From assembly GCF_950023065.1 (NCBI RefSeq), contig NC_088678.1:37376580-37440579 (forward strand): 64,000 nucleotides of DNA, in the 5' to 3' direction. This DNA comes from Planococcus citri. Its lineage: Eukaryota > Arthropoda > Insecta > Hemiptera > Pseudococcidae. Position numbers and translations under genes: made by a program. The notes beneath the pieces are model-generated. The model did not search any database. It was not told the origin of the DNA and was given only the letters and a program-made list of their open reading frames with translations. Positions 34,340 to 47,359 of this stretch are shown here, one piece after another (position 1 is the first letter of the stretch; every line of letters begins with the position of its first letter).

Positions 34340-34436
34340 TGGTCTGCCAGCCCCCGCTTGCTCTAGGCATAGGGGTGTTGTGATCTTGTACTTATATTTG
34401 CTGTTTGTAATATAACCTTCATAAATAAATAAATTT
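34340..34436 (+). mobile_element. Possible 3' UTR of a truncated non-LTR element
   Basis: CATAGGGGTGTTGTGATCTT followed by GTACTTATATTTGC and an AAATAAATAAAT tail resembles the 3' end at 340-392 of this window (GGGTGTAATAATCTTGTAAT). No coding sequence precedes it, so this would be a severely 5'-truncated copy. It rests on a short similarity only. Confidence 0.35.
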
Positions 34437-34774
34437 CAAATTTTCAAAACCAACAGAGGAAAAGTCTCAAAAGGTGAACTGAAATTAAACCCAAAACCCA
34501 ATATTTATCCTGTTTAAATGTGCTGGCCAGAGGTGCTAAGGTAGACCAACAAAAAGGAGATGTAAGGCATGTGATGATCCACTGCGTAAGATTCGACGAA
34601 TCTAGATTGCAGGAAATCAAGGTGAATCAGCAGATAGATTTTCAATACCCAGCTCACAGGAGATTCTTGAAAAGCATTATTCTAAGAGCTGTGGAGAGCT
34701 GAGAAAGTCTTGCTGCCGATTGTAAGCTGTAGTTATTATTACAGTAATAGGACAAGCATCTGAATGGTAAATGT
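34437..34774 (+). other. Left half of an unidentified transcript-like sequence
   Basis: A frame read from about 34508 to a TGA at 34702 encodes LARGAKVDQQKGDVRHVMIH followed by about 40 more residues, which looks more protein-like than its surroundings but is not recognised. With the 34783-35991 element removed, the sequence joins 36000-36373, which ends in a polyadenylation signal and an A run. Together they may be a retrocopy of a cellular or TE transcript. Confidence 0.35.
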
Positions 34775-34782
34775 ACGCTGAG

Positions 34783-35991
34783 CAAGGTTGGCAAGACTTT
34801 ACACGCTTTGTCTACGTGTAAACAATGTTACTGTAGACAATGATAGTTTACATGTAGACATTGTAGACTATGTAAACTAGAAAGTAAAACTGTTTTCTGT
34901 TTTAAAATAAAGCCTTTTTTACATGGATTTTGGCAGAAGATTTTAAAAATTTATGGTTCAAATCCAAAAAGTGTTCAAAAACAAGATTCAAAAAAGGTCC
35001 AAAAACTAAATTTTTGAGAATCCGCGTAAAAAAAACCTTCTTGGCTTCAGTTTTTGGCAATTTTCGGCAGAAAAACGACTTTTGGATAGGTAATTCTTGA
35101 AAAATGTGAAAATCTTTAGCAATACTTATTGTTGAGCTGAAAAGCAAGAATTTGAATCTCTCACAAATCAAAAGTTGACAATTTTATCAAAACACAGCAT
35201 TTTCCTAATTTTTTGCATTTCTTGGGTAAAAAATGAAACTTTTGAACAATTTGTAGAAAAAAGTAAGACTTTTAAAAGTTTTTGCAAAAAATGAAAATTT
35301 TCAGAAATTAGGCTGAAAAAACAAGAATTTTCATCAATTTTTGAAAAAAAGCGAGCACTTTTTATTTTTGACAACTTTTGGAAAGGAAAAAACTTAAAAA
35401 ATGCAAAACTGACAATATGAGCAGAAGTAGATATCGTCATTATTAGTAAGAAAATTATACTTTTTCACAATCTTTGTCAAAAATACAAGATTTTTTTTCT
35501 TTAATTTTTCAGTTGAAAAGTGAGGGTAATTTTTTGCAAAAAAAAAAACGACAATTTTTAGCAAGAAGGGAGATTATTTGGGACAAATACTATCAACTAA
35601 CAATACTGACAACTCCATTGAAAAATGGTGTTTTACCTCCTAGCGGCCTAGGGTGAAACTAAATCTTACCACAACAACACAAGCATCTGATTTGCTTATT
35701 CAAATTTTGCAGACACGTGAGATTCAAACCAGTTATGAACCAACCAATCAGAGCATTTTTGATAAGAGTTAGTTTTAATGCAGGCCGTTCAGATTGCGCT
35801 ATTGTTGCGACAAAAATGCTCAATGTATCTTAAATGGAGTTGCCAGTATTGTCAGTTGATAGTATTTGCTTGGGAGTACACAACTCCCAAGTTTACATAC
35901 ATTACACATAGTCTACAGGAAGTTCACATAGATCACATGACAATGTAGACTATGTAGACAAAGATAGTCTACGCATAGAGAACCAACCCTG
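34783..35991. mobile_element. 1.2-kb non-autonomous hAT-type element with 8-bp target duplication
   Basis: The sequence ACGCTGAG is present at 34775-34782 and again at 35992-35999. Between them the element starts CAAGGTTGG and ends CCAACCCTG, inverted apart from one base. A C-A-G/A-G-GTTGG end with an 8-bp duplication is the signature of hAT transposons. Subterminal TGTAGACTATGTAGAC/GTAGACAATG words occur several times at each end (34815-34875 and 35890-35975), in both orientations, as expected of transposase-binding repeats. The interior is A/T-rich with no transposase frame. A second element (35584-35868) is nested inside. Confidence 0.9.
35584..35868. mobile_element. 285-bp MITE nested in the hAT-type element
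   Basis: The left end CAAATACTATCAACTAACAA and the right end, complement CAAATACTATCAACTGACAA, form inverted repeats of about 34 bp with a few mismatches. TTGGGA lies just left of the element (35578-35583) and again one base after the right end, a probable 6-8 bp target duplication with edge ambiguity. There is no coding capacity. Position shows it inserted after, or was carried by, the enclosing element. Confidence 0.75.
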
Positions 35992-35999
35992 ACGCTGAG

Positions 36000-36373
36000 T
36001 GTCCTAGTAGTGAGTCATGAGTCGGTGTGGTTACTATATTTCTTAGTATGTTTATCTTATTATGCATGTGACACACTAATGCTAATTCCTTATGTTTATG
36101 TACCTCAACTAAGAATCGCACCACACTACCCCTCTACTAGAGGAACAACAACTGCAGCCCACTGCTGGATCAACGGCATGCATATTAATAATTACAATTA
36201 AGGATAAATTAAGATTAAGTTAACTCAATCACATTATGATACTGATAGGTTGTGTAATGTTAAGGGTGTATAGTAATAAGGAACCTCTAGGTAAGTTATT
36301 TGACCCCCATATTCCAAAATAAACTAGCCCCACCCACAAGACATTGGGACTGAGGAACTGGCAAAAAAAAAAA
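36000..36373 (+). other. Right half of the transcript-like sequence with AATAAA and A-run
   Basis: AATAAA at 36318-36323 is followed 40 bases later by 11 consecutive A at 36363-36373. This arrangement resembles the genomic footprint of a reverse-transcribed polyadenylated RNA. No protein is recognisable in this half. Confidence 0.4.
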
Positions 36374-37091
36374 GGTAATGAAGGTCAAGTCTGCGAGACA
36401 GGCTCAGGAATTATTGGCTACTATGTCAATAAACACAACTCCTGAAGGTCCTACAATATAAATCTGAACCACTTTGAACCGATTAAAATTTGATTTTCCT
36501 TCCTAGAATTAACAAAAACAGCTTTCATAACCAAGGTTATTCATACCAATCACTTTCACCCTTTCCAAAAAAAAAAAATCACCAACACATCACAACCCAC
36601 ATACATCCACTGCAAAAACCCTTCTACAACAAAAATCATAAAAAATATCTCTCTTCTTGCTCTTCTCCGCCACATCCAGCACATCAAACAAGCACCTCTA
36701 TGCAAATCGTAGTTGGCACCGTTTAAAAACTCGAGCACGAGGACAGTATCACTGTCAACGTTACCATCTGCCGGTAAATTTATTCATTACAGTGTTCGAG
36801 CGTGGTAATAATTTATTCGTTGGTACATTCGACGACGACGTCGACAGACGTTGCTGGTAAAACGTGGTTCAACGCTTGGCACGTTATTTTAAATTGAAAT
36901 TTCCTAGTCGTAGTCTGACTATACGAGTCTGACGAACACTGTTTAACACTCCATGTGTGTAAAAGCTCCTTATAACCGAATAAACTTGCACCGACGTAGC
37001 CGTCATCCAATTTCGTATACCGCGGAAACTTTCTTCTTTAGGTCGTTTACACAATAACGTCGTCTTCGTTGTCGTATAATCTAGATGGTAA
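36374..37091. other. No gene recognised; CpG-containing flank of the second retrotransposon
   Basis: The sequence looks single-copy with several CGTCG/CGACG words (36825-36850, 37050-37075). Overlapping short frames on both strands have no recognisable domain. Confidence 0.4.
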
Positions 37092-39113
37092 ATCAAATCA
37101 AAAGAAGTTCAAAAGAAATTCCAAGAAGAACTGGAAAAGCAAAAGGAAGACAGGTTGGAAGAAGAACAAGGTATCGAAGAAAAGTGGCAAACATGGAAGC
37201 GAAAGGTTAAAACAGCAGCAGAAAAGTCTATTCCATTCAAAGGAAGAAGAAAACACAAACCATGGATGACTCAAGAGATACTGGATCTGATGGAAGAACG
37301 AAGACAAGCAAACAGACCAAGTAATGAATACACAGTGATAAATAATCAGATCATGGGAATGTGCAGAATGGCCAAAAACAAGTGGTATGAGGAGAAGTGT
37401 CAAGAAATAGAAGATCTGGAGAAAAGGCACAACTCTAGAGAAATGCATACCAAAGTGAAGCAGATGATGGCCACCCACAAGAAAAGGAGAAGTGGAATAG
37501 CATATATGCGAGGAAAAGACGGAAAGTACTGTGTTACCAATCAAGAAACTGAAGAGGTCTGGATCAGCTATATACAAGAACTGTATGGAGATGATACACG
37601 TCCGGCTCAATTTGCAGTTTCATCCACAGAAGAGGCACCACAAATTGAAATGTGGGAGCTGAGGAATGCTGTGAAGCGAGCCAGAAACCACAAAGCAGTG
37701 GGAGAAGATCTCATACCAGCAGACTTGATCAAACATTTAACACCAGAGTATGAAAAGGAGCTGCTGAAGATAATGAACAAGATATACGATGAAGGCACTC
37801 TGCCTAACGACTTCAAAGCAGTAAATTTTGTACCAATACCAAAAAAGAACAACTCGCAAAAATGCTCTGAATATAGAACCATCGCACTGATGAGCCATGC
37901 ACTGAAGCTACTACTCTCCATCATAAATGCCAGAATTGAAAAGAAGATAGATGAAAATCTAAGTGAAACACAATATGGCTTTGTAGCAAAAAAAGGGACG
38001 AGAGATGCAATTGCCCTGCTGAAAGTGATCATTCAAAGAGCACTGAATGCAAATAGGGAAATCATTGCTTGCTTCGTCGATTATGAAAAAGCATTTGATC
38101 GTGTCAACCATGAGAAGATGTTGGAGATCCTGGAAAAATACAATATTGATAACAAAGACCTGCAAATAATCAAGAACCTGTACTGGGAGCAAAGCGCTAA
38201 CATCAAGATTGGAACTGAGTACTCAGAGAACGGATGTGGAATAAAGAGAGGTGTGAGGCAAGGATGCCCCCTCTCACCCAGGTTGTTCAACGTGTACGCA
38301 GAAGAAATAATGAGAGAAGCGCGAATCGAACGAATGGGATTCAAGATCAACGGCAAGAGAATAAATGAAATAAGTTATGCAGACGACAAAGTGATCCTTG
38401 CTGAGACAGAGGCGCAGATGCAGAAAATGATCAACCAAATCAACAGTGCTGGATTAAAATATGGAATGAAAATAAATGCAGGCAAGACCAAGGTGATGAG
38501 ATTTACGAAAGGAGATGATAAAGAGGTCAAAATCAACATCGGATCACAAGAAATTGAAAATGTAAAGCAATTCAGGTACCTTGGAGCACTGATAAACAAC
38601 GATGGTAGAGATCATAAAGAAATCAAATCACGGATTGGAATGGCAAAGACTGCTTTCAACAACCTTGCCAATGTGCTGGGAAATCGAACGATGAGTATTG
38701 ATCTGAGGAAGAGAATTATGCGATGCTACGTATGGACCGTTCTGAAGTATTCCTGCGAAACATGGACCATGAGTGCAGAATGCGAGAAGAAAGTATCCGC
38801 TTTTGAGTTGTGGTGCTATCGAAGGCTACTACGGATCTCATGGAAGGACTTCGTTACCAACAAGGAAGTACTAGCAAGAATAGGAGAGGAGCGGAAAGTC
38901 GTAGGTGAAGACATCAAAAACAGAAAGCTAAAGTATTTAGCTCATAAAATACGAGAAAACGGTATTTTCATGCTAGCGGTACAGGGGAAAATCCAAGGAA
39001 GATCGACGAGAGGCAGGAAACGATCGGAACTGTTAACAACAAACTCACCGGCCAACTCCCCCTGCAAGACCCTGAAAGAAACAATTAGATACGCTAGATA
39101 CCGGCTAATATAG
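37092..39113 (+). CDS. Reverse transcriptase ORF of the second non-LTR element
   Basis: The frame has 673 codons from 37092 (the longest segment numbered from 37155 has 652). It includes a coiled, Lys/Glu-rich linker, HKPWMTQEILDLMEERR, and a complete polymerase: AVGEDLIPADLIKH, YRTIALMSHALKLLLSIINA, motif A CFVDYEKAFDRV (Asp 309 counting from 37155), motif B RGVRQGCPLSPRLF, and the catalytic YADD (Asp 410-411). The thumb has VKQFRYLGALINND. The C-terminal part includes WCYRRLLRISWKD and GRSTRGRKRSELL. There are no internal stops, which suggests a fairly recent insertion. The endonuclease and the true start are missing, so it is not autonomous. It is clearly distinct in sequence from the 30308 protein although built alike. 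Confidence 0.95.
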   Translation: MKSKEVQKKFQEELEKQKEDRLEEEQGIEEKWQTWKRKVKTAAEKSIPFKGRRKHKPWMTQEILDLMEERRQANRPSNEYTVINNQIMGMCRMAKNKWYEEKCQEIEDLEKRHNSREMHTKVKQMMATHKKRRSGIAYMRGKDGKYCVTNQETEEVWISYIQELYGDDTRPAQFAVSSTEEAPQIEMWELRNAVKRARNHKAVGEDLIPADLIKHLTPEYEKELLKIMNKIYDEGTLPNDFKAVNFVPIPKKNNSQKCSEYRTIALMSHALKLLLSIINARIEKKIDENLSETQYGFVAKKGTRDAIALLKVIIQRALNANREIIACFVDYEKAFDRVNHEKMLEILEKYNIDNKDLQIIKNLYWEQSANIKIGTEYSENGCGIKRGVRQGCPLSPRLFNVYAEEIMREARIERMGFKINGKRINEISYADDKVILAETEAQMQKMINQINSAGLKYGMKINAGKTKVMRFTKGDDKEVKINIGSQEIENVKQFRYLGALINNDGRDHKEIKSRIGMAKTAFNNLANVLGNRTMSIDLRKRIMRCYVWTVLKYSCETWTMSAECEKKVSAFELWCYRRLLRISWKDFVTNKEVLARIGEERKVVGEDIKNRKLKYLAHKIRENGIFMLAVQGKIQGRSTRGRKRSELLTTNSPANSPCKTLKETIRYARYRLI

Positions 39114-39165
39114 ATGGACATATACGCTATCTCCTGTAAAGGAGCGCGACTACGACGACGACGAC
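37092..39165 (+). mobile_element. Second non-LTR retrotransposon, 5'-truncated
   Basis: The coding frame is open from 37092, just after an in-frame TAA at 37089, and starts within the linker between endonuclease and polymerase. The 3' end runs through CTGTAAAGGAGCGCGACTAC into an ACGACGACGACGAC tail ending near 39165. This is the same kind of triplet tail as the 29915 element. No target duplication was found by eye, perhaps because the tail and the CGTCG-rich flank obscure it. A third, broken copy of this family is at 54118-55752. Confidence 0.9.
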
Positions 39166-42100
39166 CTCCGACTTATATACCTTGGTACATGTACATGAGT
39201 TTTGTTTACTTGGTACACAAACCTTATGCATAATAAAGTACCTATGTAGGTACCTCGCATAAAATACCCTCGAGTCTTTACGTCCACCGACACAATGTTG
39301 CTCGACCTTTGGCTGGAAGAAAAAAAACTTGCAAGAAAATTTTTTCCAACATAAAACGTAAGACTCAACGTTGGTAACGACTCCTTGGATGGTATTTTTT
39401 TTGTGAAATTTATTCTTCTATTTTTTTTTTTAGAACAATTTTGGAAATTCTAGAGCTCGAATCTTGCAGCATTTTTGTTTCAAATCAGACAGTTCATCTG
39501 TTGAAACGAACTTATTTTTATCTACAGCAAGATACTATTGTATTGAATTACGTTAAATTGAATGAATTCCAATAATATAGAGGAACGATATGTGTTACAG
39601 GGTCGAATACTTGGGTAGATCGTTCTACATGGTAACATTATTAATCCGTTTAAGAATTCGGTTTGTTTTAAAATATACCACCCTATAAATACACAATTTC
39701 GTGTACGAAAATTTAAAACGAATAAACTTTCAACAATGCAGATTAAAACGTAGATTTCCCAACACAATTAACTCATCTTCTCGTTCTCTCGCATTTCCCT
39801 GATCTCGCAATGACGCATTCTTAACCGTGAATGTTGTTTTATAGCTACAATGTTTATTTCCAACTCTTTGCTGCCAGCTGCGATGGAGAAATTCACTACG
39901 CAGTACAATCTAAGAAAAACCCTATACAGCGATGGAAAATTAGAAAAATTCTGCTCTTTTTTCTGCTCATCGTCGTGCCAAAAATTAATTGAATGCAACA
40001 TGTACGCTGTGTAAGCGGATAACGTCGACTTTTATACATTCTCTCGTGGCTGCTTACTCATCTTTCAGGTGCTACAGTATGTTTCGAAAATGCTGAAATA
40101 TTGGAAAGATTCTCATATTATGTACGAGGAGAAATATGATTTCGAAAAACCAAAAGCACTCGAGTATTGCCTTCTGTGGAAGTGGGGAGGCTGGTATCTT
40201 TAGTACACGTGGGTTGCCTCGAAAAAGATGAATTTTTATTTCAAGGTTATCCATCATAAAATAATTTCGCCATCATCGCTTCTTCAGAAAGTATTACAAC
40301 ACCTTAGGATTTCTGTCTCATATTACAAATATGTACCTTTATTCTACATTCCTGAGGGAATCCCTCGCTTCTACACGTATCACTATTTTACACAAGCAAC
40401 CCAAGCAAAACGAGTTGACGTTTTTTGAGAACATCATAGGATCTAAAATCTCAAAAGACGAATTTTACCTTTTGGCGCTAGCTGCCTTTGTGCAGAGTAA
40501 AATTGACTCAAAGATTGATTATTTTCTCGTGTTAGGAGTACACTATTTTTTTTGTCGTTTTTGTCTCTGAAACGACGATGACGACGACAACAAAACAAAT
40601 GTTTTTTTCTCTCTGTGAGTGTCTTGACTGTGAGTCTTTTTCATATGTTCAATTCTTGCTTGTATGATTTTTTTTTCTGCTTTTCTGTAGGTAGTGACGA
40701 GCGAGCTTTAAAACTCATTTTGTAAAAAGCGCTCATGCATATGACATAAACACATTGCTCATTTTTCACGTACGAGTATACGTATAGACAACGAAGCTAT
40801 GTTCGCGCCGCGCTACACTGCGCAATGTTTTCATTGTGGACGTTGCGCCTAGTTTTGCGTATAGAATTCGGTACCGTAAAATGAAACTCATCCGAGTGTT
40901 GATGGTTGAGGATACCGAAGAATGGCATCGAAGTCCCGAGGGTCGGGAGAGAATAAAGAACAATGTAGGATGCAAGGTACATTATAAGAGCTAGCATGGA
41001 GTTTTACCACACGTAGTGGATCGTGGTTTAACGAATCGAAACAACGTAAGGTGTGTTTAAGAAGAATATGTATTTCGAAGATGTTCGAGTTTCAGGATGG
41101 TGCTGTTTCTTGCATCGCCGAATGATGTGGCAAAATTATTCGAGGAACGTCAATTTTTCATCACATAATGAATTCTAATAACTGCAGGGTTTAGAATTTG
41201 AAGAAAAAAAACTTGATTGAAAATGATCATGAGGACCTGAGAGAGGCCATTCAAAATCGTACAAAAAAACGATAGGTAAACTATACGATACATTTCTCCG
41301 AAAAATAGAAATTTATTAAGGAAAGGCTTCAAAATTAACACAACTCCAAATCTTTTTCAAATCAAAAAATATCCAGGACTTTTTCAAATTTTCAAGTGAA
41401 TTAAAAAAAACCTTCGGTGGTAATTTTGGCAAAAAAGAAGGGAGCACAAACAAACAAAACCAGAATGAAAACAACAGGACTGTCAGACAGTAGTTTTTTT
41501 TTACAGTTTGACAATGCTTAACAAACACTTCAACAGGGCGTGAGAAAGATTTCAAATTTCAAAGTCAATGTTTGATCTCTTTAAGACGAGAGCTCAAAGT
41601 TTAAAAATTTAAAAATTTTGGAAATTATTCTACTTTTTTTTTTATTCAAGGGGTCTCTTATTGGTGAAGTTGGTACATACTTACATATTATCGTACTTCA
41701 ACCATTAGAAATTCTCCAAGTTGATTTTTGTGAAGTTCAGATTAGAATTGAAAAACCGATTCATATTCACTGAACATCAAAAAAAAATTCGAGCACAAAA
41801 AATTGAACATTTTTCTTCGAAACATACCTATGAGAATTTTTTTTAACTTTCAGAAAAGGGGTTAGGCACAGACAAAAAAACTTGATATTTTTCTCACGAC
41901 TTACTAAGGTCATTAACCTTTACTTTCTTGCTAAGCTCTATCAAATTTCAAAAATCCCCCAAAAAAAAATTATATTGGACACCTTGTAAAACAAACTGGG
42001 AAATTGGAAATTTTAAAAAAAAATTGAAATACCTACCTACTAAAAATAGGAATAAAATGCTTTTTACATGAAAGAAAGTTCACGAAGAAAGATCGGTGAA

Positions 42101-45100
42101 GTCAATTTTTAGTTGCGAAACCTCTTACAAAAACACTAACGATCCTTGAACGATCGTCTACAAATTTTATTCTTGACCTAACTTACTCGTATGCCACGTC
42201 AATTTGAACCAAAAATGAATTTTAATTCTCCAATTTCGTTCAAATTTTCCTACGGATTCCCTTCGTCACCATAATTTTTGTCTTATCCCTTCAGTAGGAC
42301 TGATAATTATCTCGAAGCTGCCTGAACATGGAAAAAACCTGATTGTGTAGGTTTAAAGAAAAAAGTTGGAAAATTTAAAATCACGATTAAAATTTCAAAA
42401 TCTCAATCACGATTGAAATGTGAAAAGCTCAAAACCGAACTTTTTCAACAGAGGGTACTAATGAGGAGAGAGAGGACCATAAAAGGCTGGATTGAAAAAA
42501 TCAGATCATATTCATGAGCATCAATAAGGTTAGGTATACATATTCGTGTTTAGCACTCTTAAATTGGATAGATACGTATTTTTGTATATTTCCCCAAAAT
42601 TGAGAAAGAAGGAGGACGGACTCCGACCCCTTTTCCATCAAGGATGCTTATTTTGGATGCACCCAATATCAAACCAACGTAAGAAATGATCATTTTAGAT
42701 CAAAATCGTATTCAACCTAACATAACATGACGGTACTGATTGTTCTGCCTTGAAATCTCTTAAATGCGTAAACCATAGTATTACAGACACGTTAATAGAA
42801 TTGCATAATCTGTTTGCCGTAAATACGCAAGTTCATTCTCCATGACTTGAATATTCGTTATCGACTTGAACCAAAATTAAATCTGGTATTCTGATTTAAA
42901 CTCAATTTTTTGATAATTTCTCTTTGATGGTCTAGTAGTCCAGACCCTTGACAAGGTAGAGAGAAGAACCTCATAATTTTTCACAAAATTATGTTTTTTT
43001 TTACAGATACTAAACTGTGAAAGGTCAGTTTTCAAGACCATTGAACCTGAAGCAAAGCTGTTTGCAGGTTTTGAAAGATGAATGTGGATTTTAAAACACC
43101 AACTAGAATTTAAAATATTCGACGAAACTTGACTTTCACAGTGACAGCTTAATTTACCATAATCTATTCAAAAATTGAAAACTACAATTTAAAATTTCGG
43201 AAAAAATACGGCGAATGCCTTTTTTGTAGGTATTTTTTTAAAAACAAAATCTATTATACCTAAAGTGGGATCTCTACACCCCAGAGACTCTAAGAACCCC
43301 CTTCACCCATTTCGATCAAAATTCAAAAATTATTAAATCCAAAAAGGCACATTAATGGTTAATAATTTGAAGGCGTAAGTTCAAAACTTATTATTATTAT
43401 TTTTTTTGATTCGACACCTCTCAACATCTCCTCTTTTTCTCTGCAATGTCTTCAACATGATAAAAATATTTGGTATCAAACAATTTTAAATGTCGAGTAC
43501 CTACTCTGTCATTTTATACCTAAAGTTTTTGAAGGCGCATGAGTTGGAATATTCATTCATTTTTTGAATATGACCCACTAGTGGTTCTCCGGTTCTTCAA
43601 AAATTGAAAAAAAAAAAATCGAAAAGTTATGAAAATGTGGTGTGATGATGTGATGTCAATTTTCAAAAATATTTACTTTTTTAAATGTGACCCTCAGTAT
43701 CTATATCTCACTTATCTACTATTTTTTTTTCAAAGATGGCCAAACTGAATTGAAAATAAATACTTAGGTACTTATTCGAACTCGTCGATTTTGAATTTTA
43801 AATTTCTACAAAACCAGAGAAATCAATTTCTACCACTCAAATTTAAGCTTGGATCCATTTTCGAGATTTGAAAAACTTTCAACTGCCATTTGATTTTTCT
43901 AAACAATTGATTTTTAAGACCTCAAAATGCATTTCAAAGATTTAGAAAAATATCCAGCAATATAACGTTCAAATCGTCTTTGTAAAAAAGTGTAAAGCGA
44001 ATACGATCGAATCATCATCCAGCAAAACAGCACTATAAAAACACGTGGACGAAATCAAAGATACTCTTTCGTAAGCAACTATAGTATGTCGAAACATAAC
44101 GATATAATATCATAGGATCAGCTTCGCAAAGCATTACAGACTTTCGCTGTTTCGCAGACACACAATTTTCGCCTGCCTCTTCGCGTCACAAGCTGTACGA
44201 TAGAGAAAGACAGCTGCTAGCTATAGAGTGGAGACGCTTAACGACTGAAAACTTTTCGGGGTATTACTCGGTCGACTTTTGAACCACTTATCGCATTAAA
44301 TGTACAATCTGTCATATCTCTCTAAAAGTGGAATGAACTTTTGTTTTAGAGTCGTTTTTATCGAGCATCATATACACGAAACGCAAGATTACTTTTCACA
44401 GCCAGATCTGCCCCCTTTTTTCCGCTCATCCTATAGTTTGCCATAGTAAATACCTCACCAGCGTATAGTCTATACAGATACACCGTTATATCTATACACA
44501 TTCTCCCTGCTATTCGTTCTCATTCGTTTTTTTTTTTCAAACTAGTCGTCGATTCGAAAAGGCGTTATGTCACCGAGATAGCGAACGAAATTATCCTCAA
44601 TTTTCGACGATATTTTATCGCGCAATTTTATATACATACATAGATATATAGTAAATATGGAACCAGCGAACTGTAGGAGGTCTTTTTTGATTTTTTCCAG
44701 TATCCCATAAACTGAACATATACGGATATGATCCTTTCTACTCCACCTCCCAGTCACAAGCTGCGGTATTTATAAGTGTGTGTGGCCATCGCGTTGTCGT
44801 ACTATAAGCCTTCATTCCTCGTGCTTACCCTTCTTTAGTATTTTTTTCTCAACCCCTCGTAATAAATATACGTTCCCTGTCTCCATCAGGGTAAATGCAA
44901 CAGTATATCGATGTAATTGAGCGCTTCGTACTGCTCGTTGGCGATAAATTACTAGTATATTGTTCGATTTATTTTCTTCGACGTTACGCGAATTTTTATA
45001 TTAGAAAATTTCTCATTTTTTTCAGAAAAAAATTGTGGAGAATTTTTTTAAACGTTTAACAGTATTATAATAGCAGATTTATTTCTGTGTTCGTTACCAA

Positions 45101-47359
45101 CGTGATTCTATATCTGAAGTACAGAATTTTGATTTCACCTTGACCGTGTTTGTTACACAGTACATACTTTCTTTTGAATTCAGAACGATTCATTTTATCG
45201 AATTTATTCACTCACCTGAAACAGAACAAAAAAATGTACAAAAGTTAAAATCATGAAATGAAAACGAAATGAGCTTTTTACATTAAAATAGGGACATTAA
45301 TACTTATTTTAATAATTTTTATTTCAATAAAATATCCAGGTAAGAAGTAGGTAATAATAAGTGTATTCATACGATTGTATAGAGATGTGCAATGTTTTCA
45401 GTTGAGCTAGCAATAATTTTTCTTAGCATCATTCATAATTCCACAAATTACATCGAAGGCATGCAGTTCTAAGAAATTGATCCAAAATGTTCCTAAAATT
45501 GAACCATTTTCTTCAACGCCAGCCCTCGAAAAAAATATTTCTTCATCTCATTCAAATAATGAGTAAATCGCTTAGTAAAACGAGTAAGATAATTATACGC
45601 AGAAAGCAAGCATCCCATGAAAAAATGCTTACGAGAAAAGATCATCGAATTGGAAAAGCAGTAAGAATTTAAGTTTTCTTGTCGATTGTGCGGTTTAATG
45701 GGATTAATCTCGATGCCGATATTGTTTTCATTTACTCATCCGCAGTTCGCATCGCTCGTTGTTCAATTATTTCGCGTGTGAACGGTATCAAACGTTCATT
45801 ATAAATAGTTCATCGTGTACAGGACGAAATTTTCCAAGAAGGGGAAATTGCCATACTACACTTACCTATAGAATGTAGTACTACAGACGATGTTTACAAC
45901 GAGCAGTAAACCGATACTGGTGTTGTTTAGCTACACGATACCCAACTACCCATATACTATAGTACCTATATATTTTCAACGAAATCGTTCAATTGTAAGT
46001 GATCTCATTTTCGAACGATTTAACGCCGACGCTGCCACCTTTGCCATCGAGTGTACGAGCGTTGAATGTTTTATTATACCGACGAGAAAACCTTGATTTC
46101 AAAAAGGGTGGTGTTTTCATAGCCGTTGTTTTTTTTTTGAATAGCTCGAAGTGATGCGGTTAATGCGAAAGATTTAGAAATTGGTGATTACATAGTGTAT
46201 ATTTTTTAGGGCGGCTTTCATTATGTAATATAAGTGTAATATTAGATAAAAAAAAATTTCTGGTATTTTTGAGAATATTTTAAAAATGCTAAGGTAATTA
46301 CAAGGTGTAACGAATGTGGTTATTTGTTCGATTGCGTGTTTTTTAATAGCCATTTATAATATATAGAAGGTAGCTAAAAATGAACGTCTCGTGGCGTCGG
46401 TTATTTACGTTTAAATTAAATGTGTGTTATTAAGATTTCTACGTACTACCTCTTACCGGAGTGAATATTATGATATTGCGAAACGGCACAATACCTACAG
46501 CTGGAGAAAGGTGAAGTTTTTCCAAAATGATGCACGTGCGATATATACGAGCATGTCGAACACCGACGATAATTTGATTTTACTCGAACGCAACGTTTAT
46601 AAACGATTATATACCACGGAGATGTTAACGTCGAACGTAATTTCATCACGAGATATGCAACACGTTTGGCATCCGTATGAAACGATTTGCGTTTCAGATT
46701 ACATTATGCTGTGTGGTTTCTTCCGGGATGTTTTTCTTTTCTCAAACAAATGTAGCGAGTTGTGTTTAAAAACGTAGGTAGGTATGGCTTTCTATTTGAG
46801 ACATTTTTTCCCCATTTTAGAGCATGGATTTTCATTTTAGATGGGAATTGGTGAAACTAGGATGGTACTTATCTCTAAAATTTAGAAATGGCTTGAATTA
46901 CATCGAGGATTTCGCTGAGATTTGTGCCTTACAAAATTATTCAAAAGTCCTATGAATGGATGAAAAATTTGAATTTTTTTATTCATGTCATTGTTTGGAG
47001 GTCAACTTTTAACGTAGGTAAGAAATACTCAAGGCTTTCAAAAAAAAAAAAAAAATCCGTAACAACTCAAAAACTATAATTTGGGCAACTGCATCACTAT
47101 AAATTTCCCATTTTGGCCATATTTCAACCATCGTCACGTTCTGAGATTCATTTTCCGTTTGAGTAAGAAACATTAATCGAGATGAAAATTAATTTGATAT
47201 CGATAATCACTTAAGATTAATTAATTTCATATTATATTCAATTGATTTTCAAAATTTAATTCAATCTTTTGATTTAATATTGTAACTTAATAATATCAAA
47301 TATTCATTTTGTGACGCTAAAGAAACCAAATTTTTAACAATCTTGGTGCATAAATTTGA
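39166..47359. other. Long gene-free stretch, mostly non-repetitive
   Basis: 39170-41130 and 43980-46780 are CpG-containing and look single-copy; 41150-43960 and 46800-47340 are AT-rich with many AAATTTT phrases. Frames at 46424-46777 (117 residues) and 44542-44757 (minus) are the longest and have no recognisable domain or splice context. AAGGTCATTAACCTTTACTT near 41910 matches the tandem repeat at 15488. I see no tRNA, rRNA or conserved exon. Confidence 0.4.

Noticed and set aside
37069..37091. Target-site duplication of the second retrotransposon
   Set aside because: No sequence left of 37092 clearly repeats after 39165; the CGTCG-rich flank gives only trivial matches.
46424..46777. 117-codon plus-strand frame
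   Set aside because: It starts at a non-ATG codon and its product is not recognisable.
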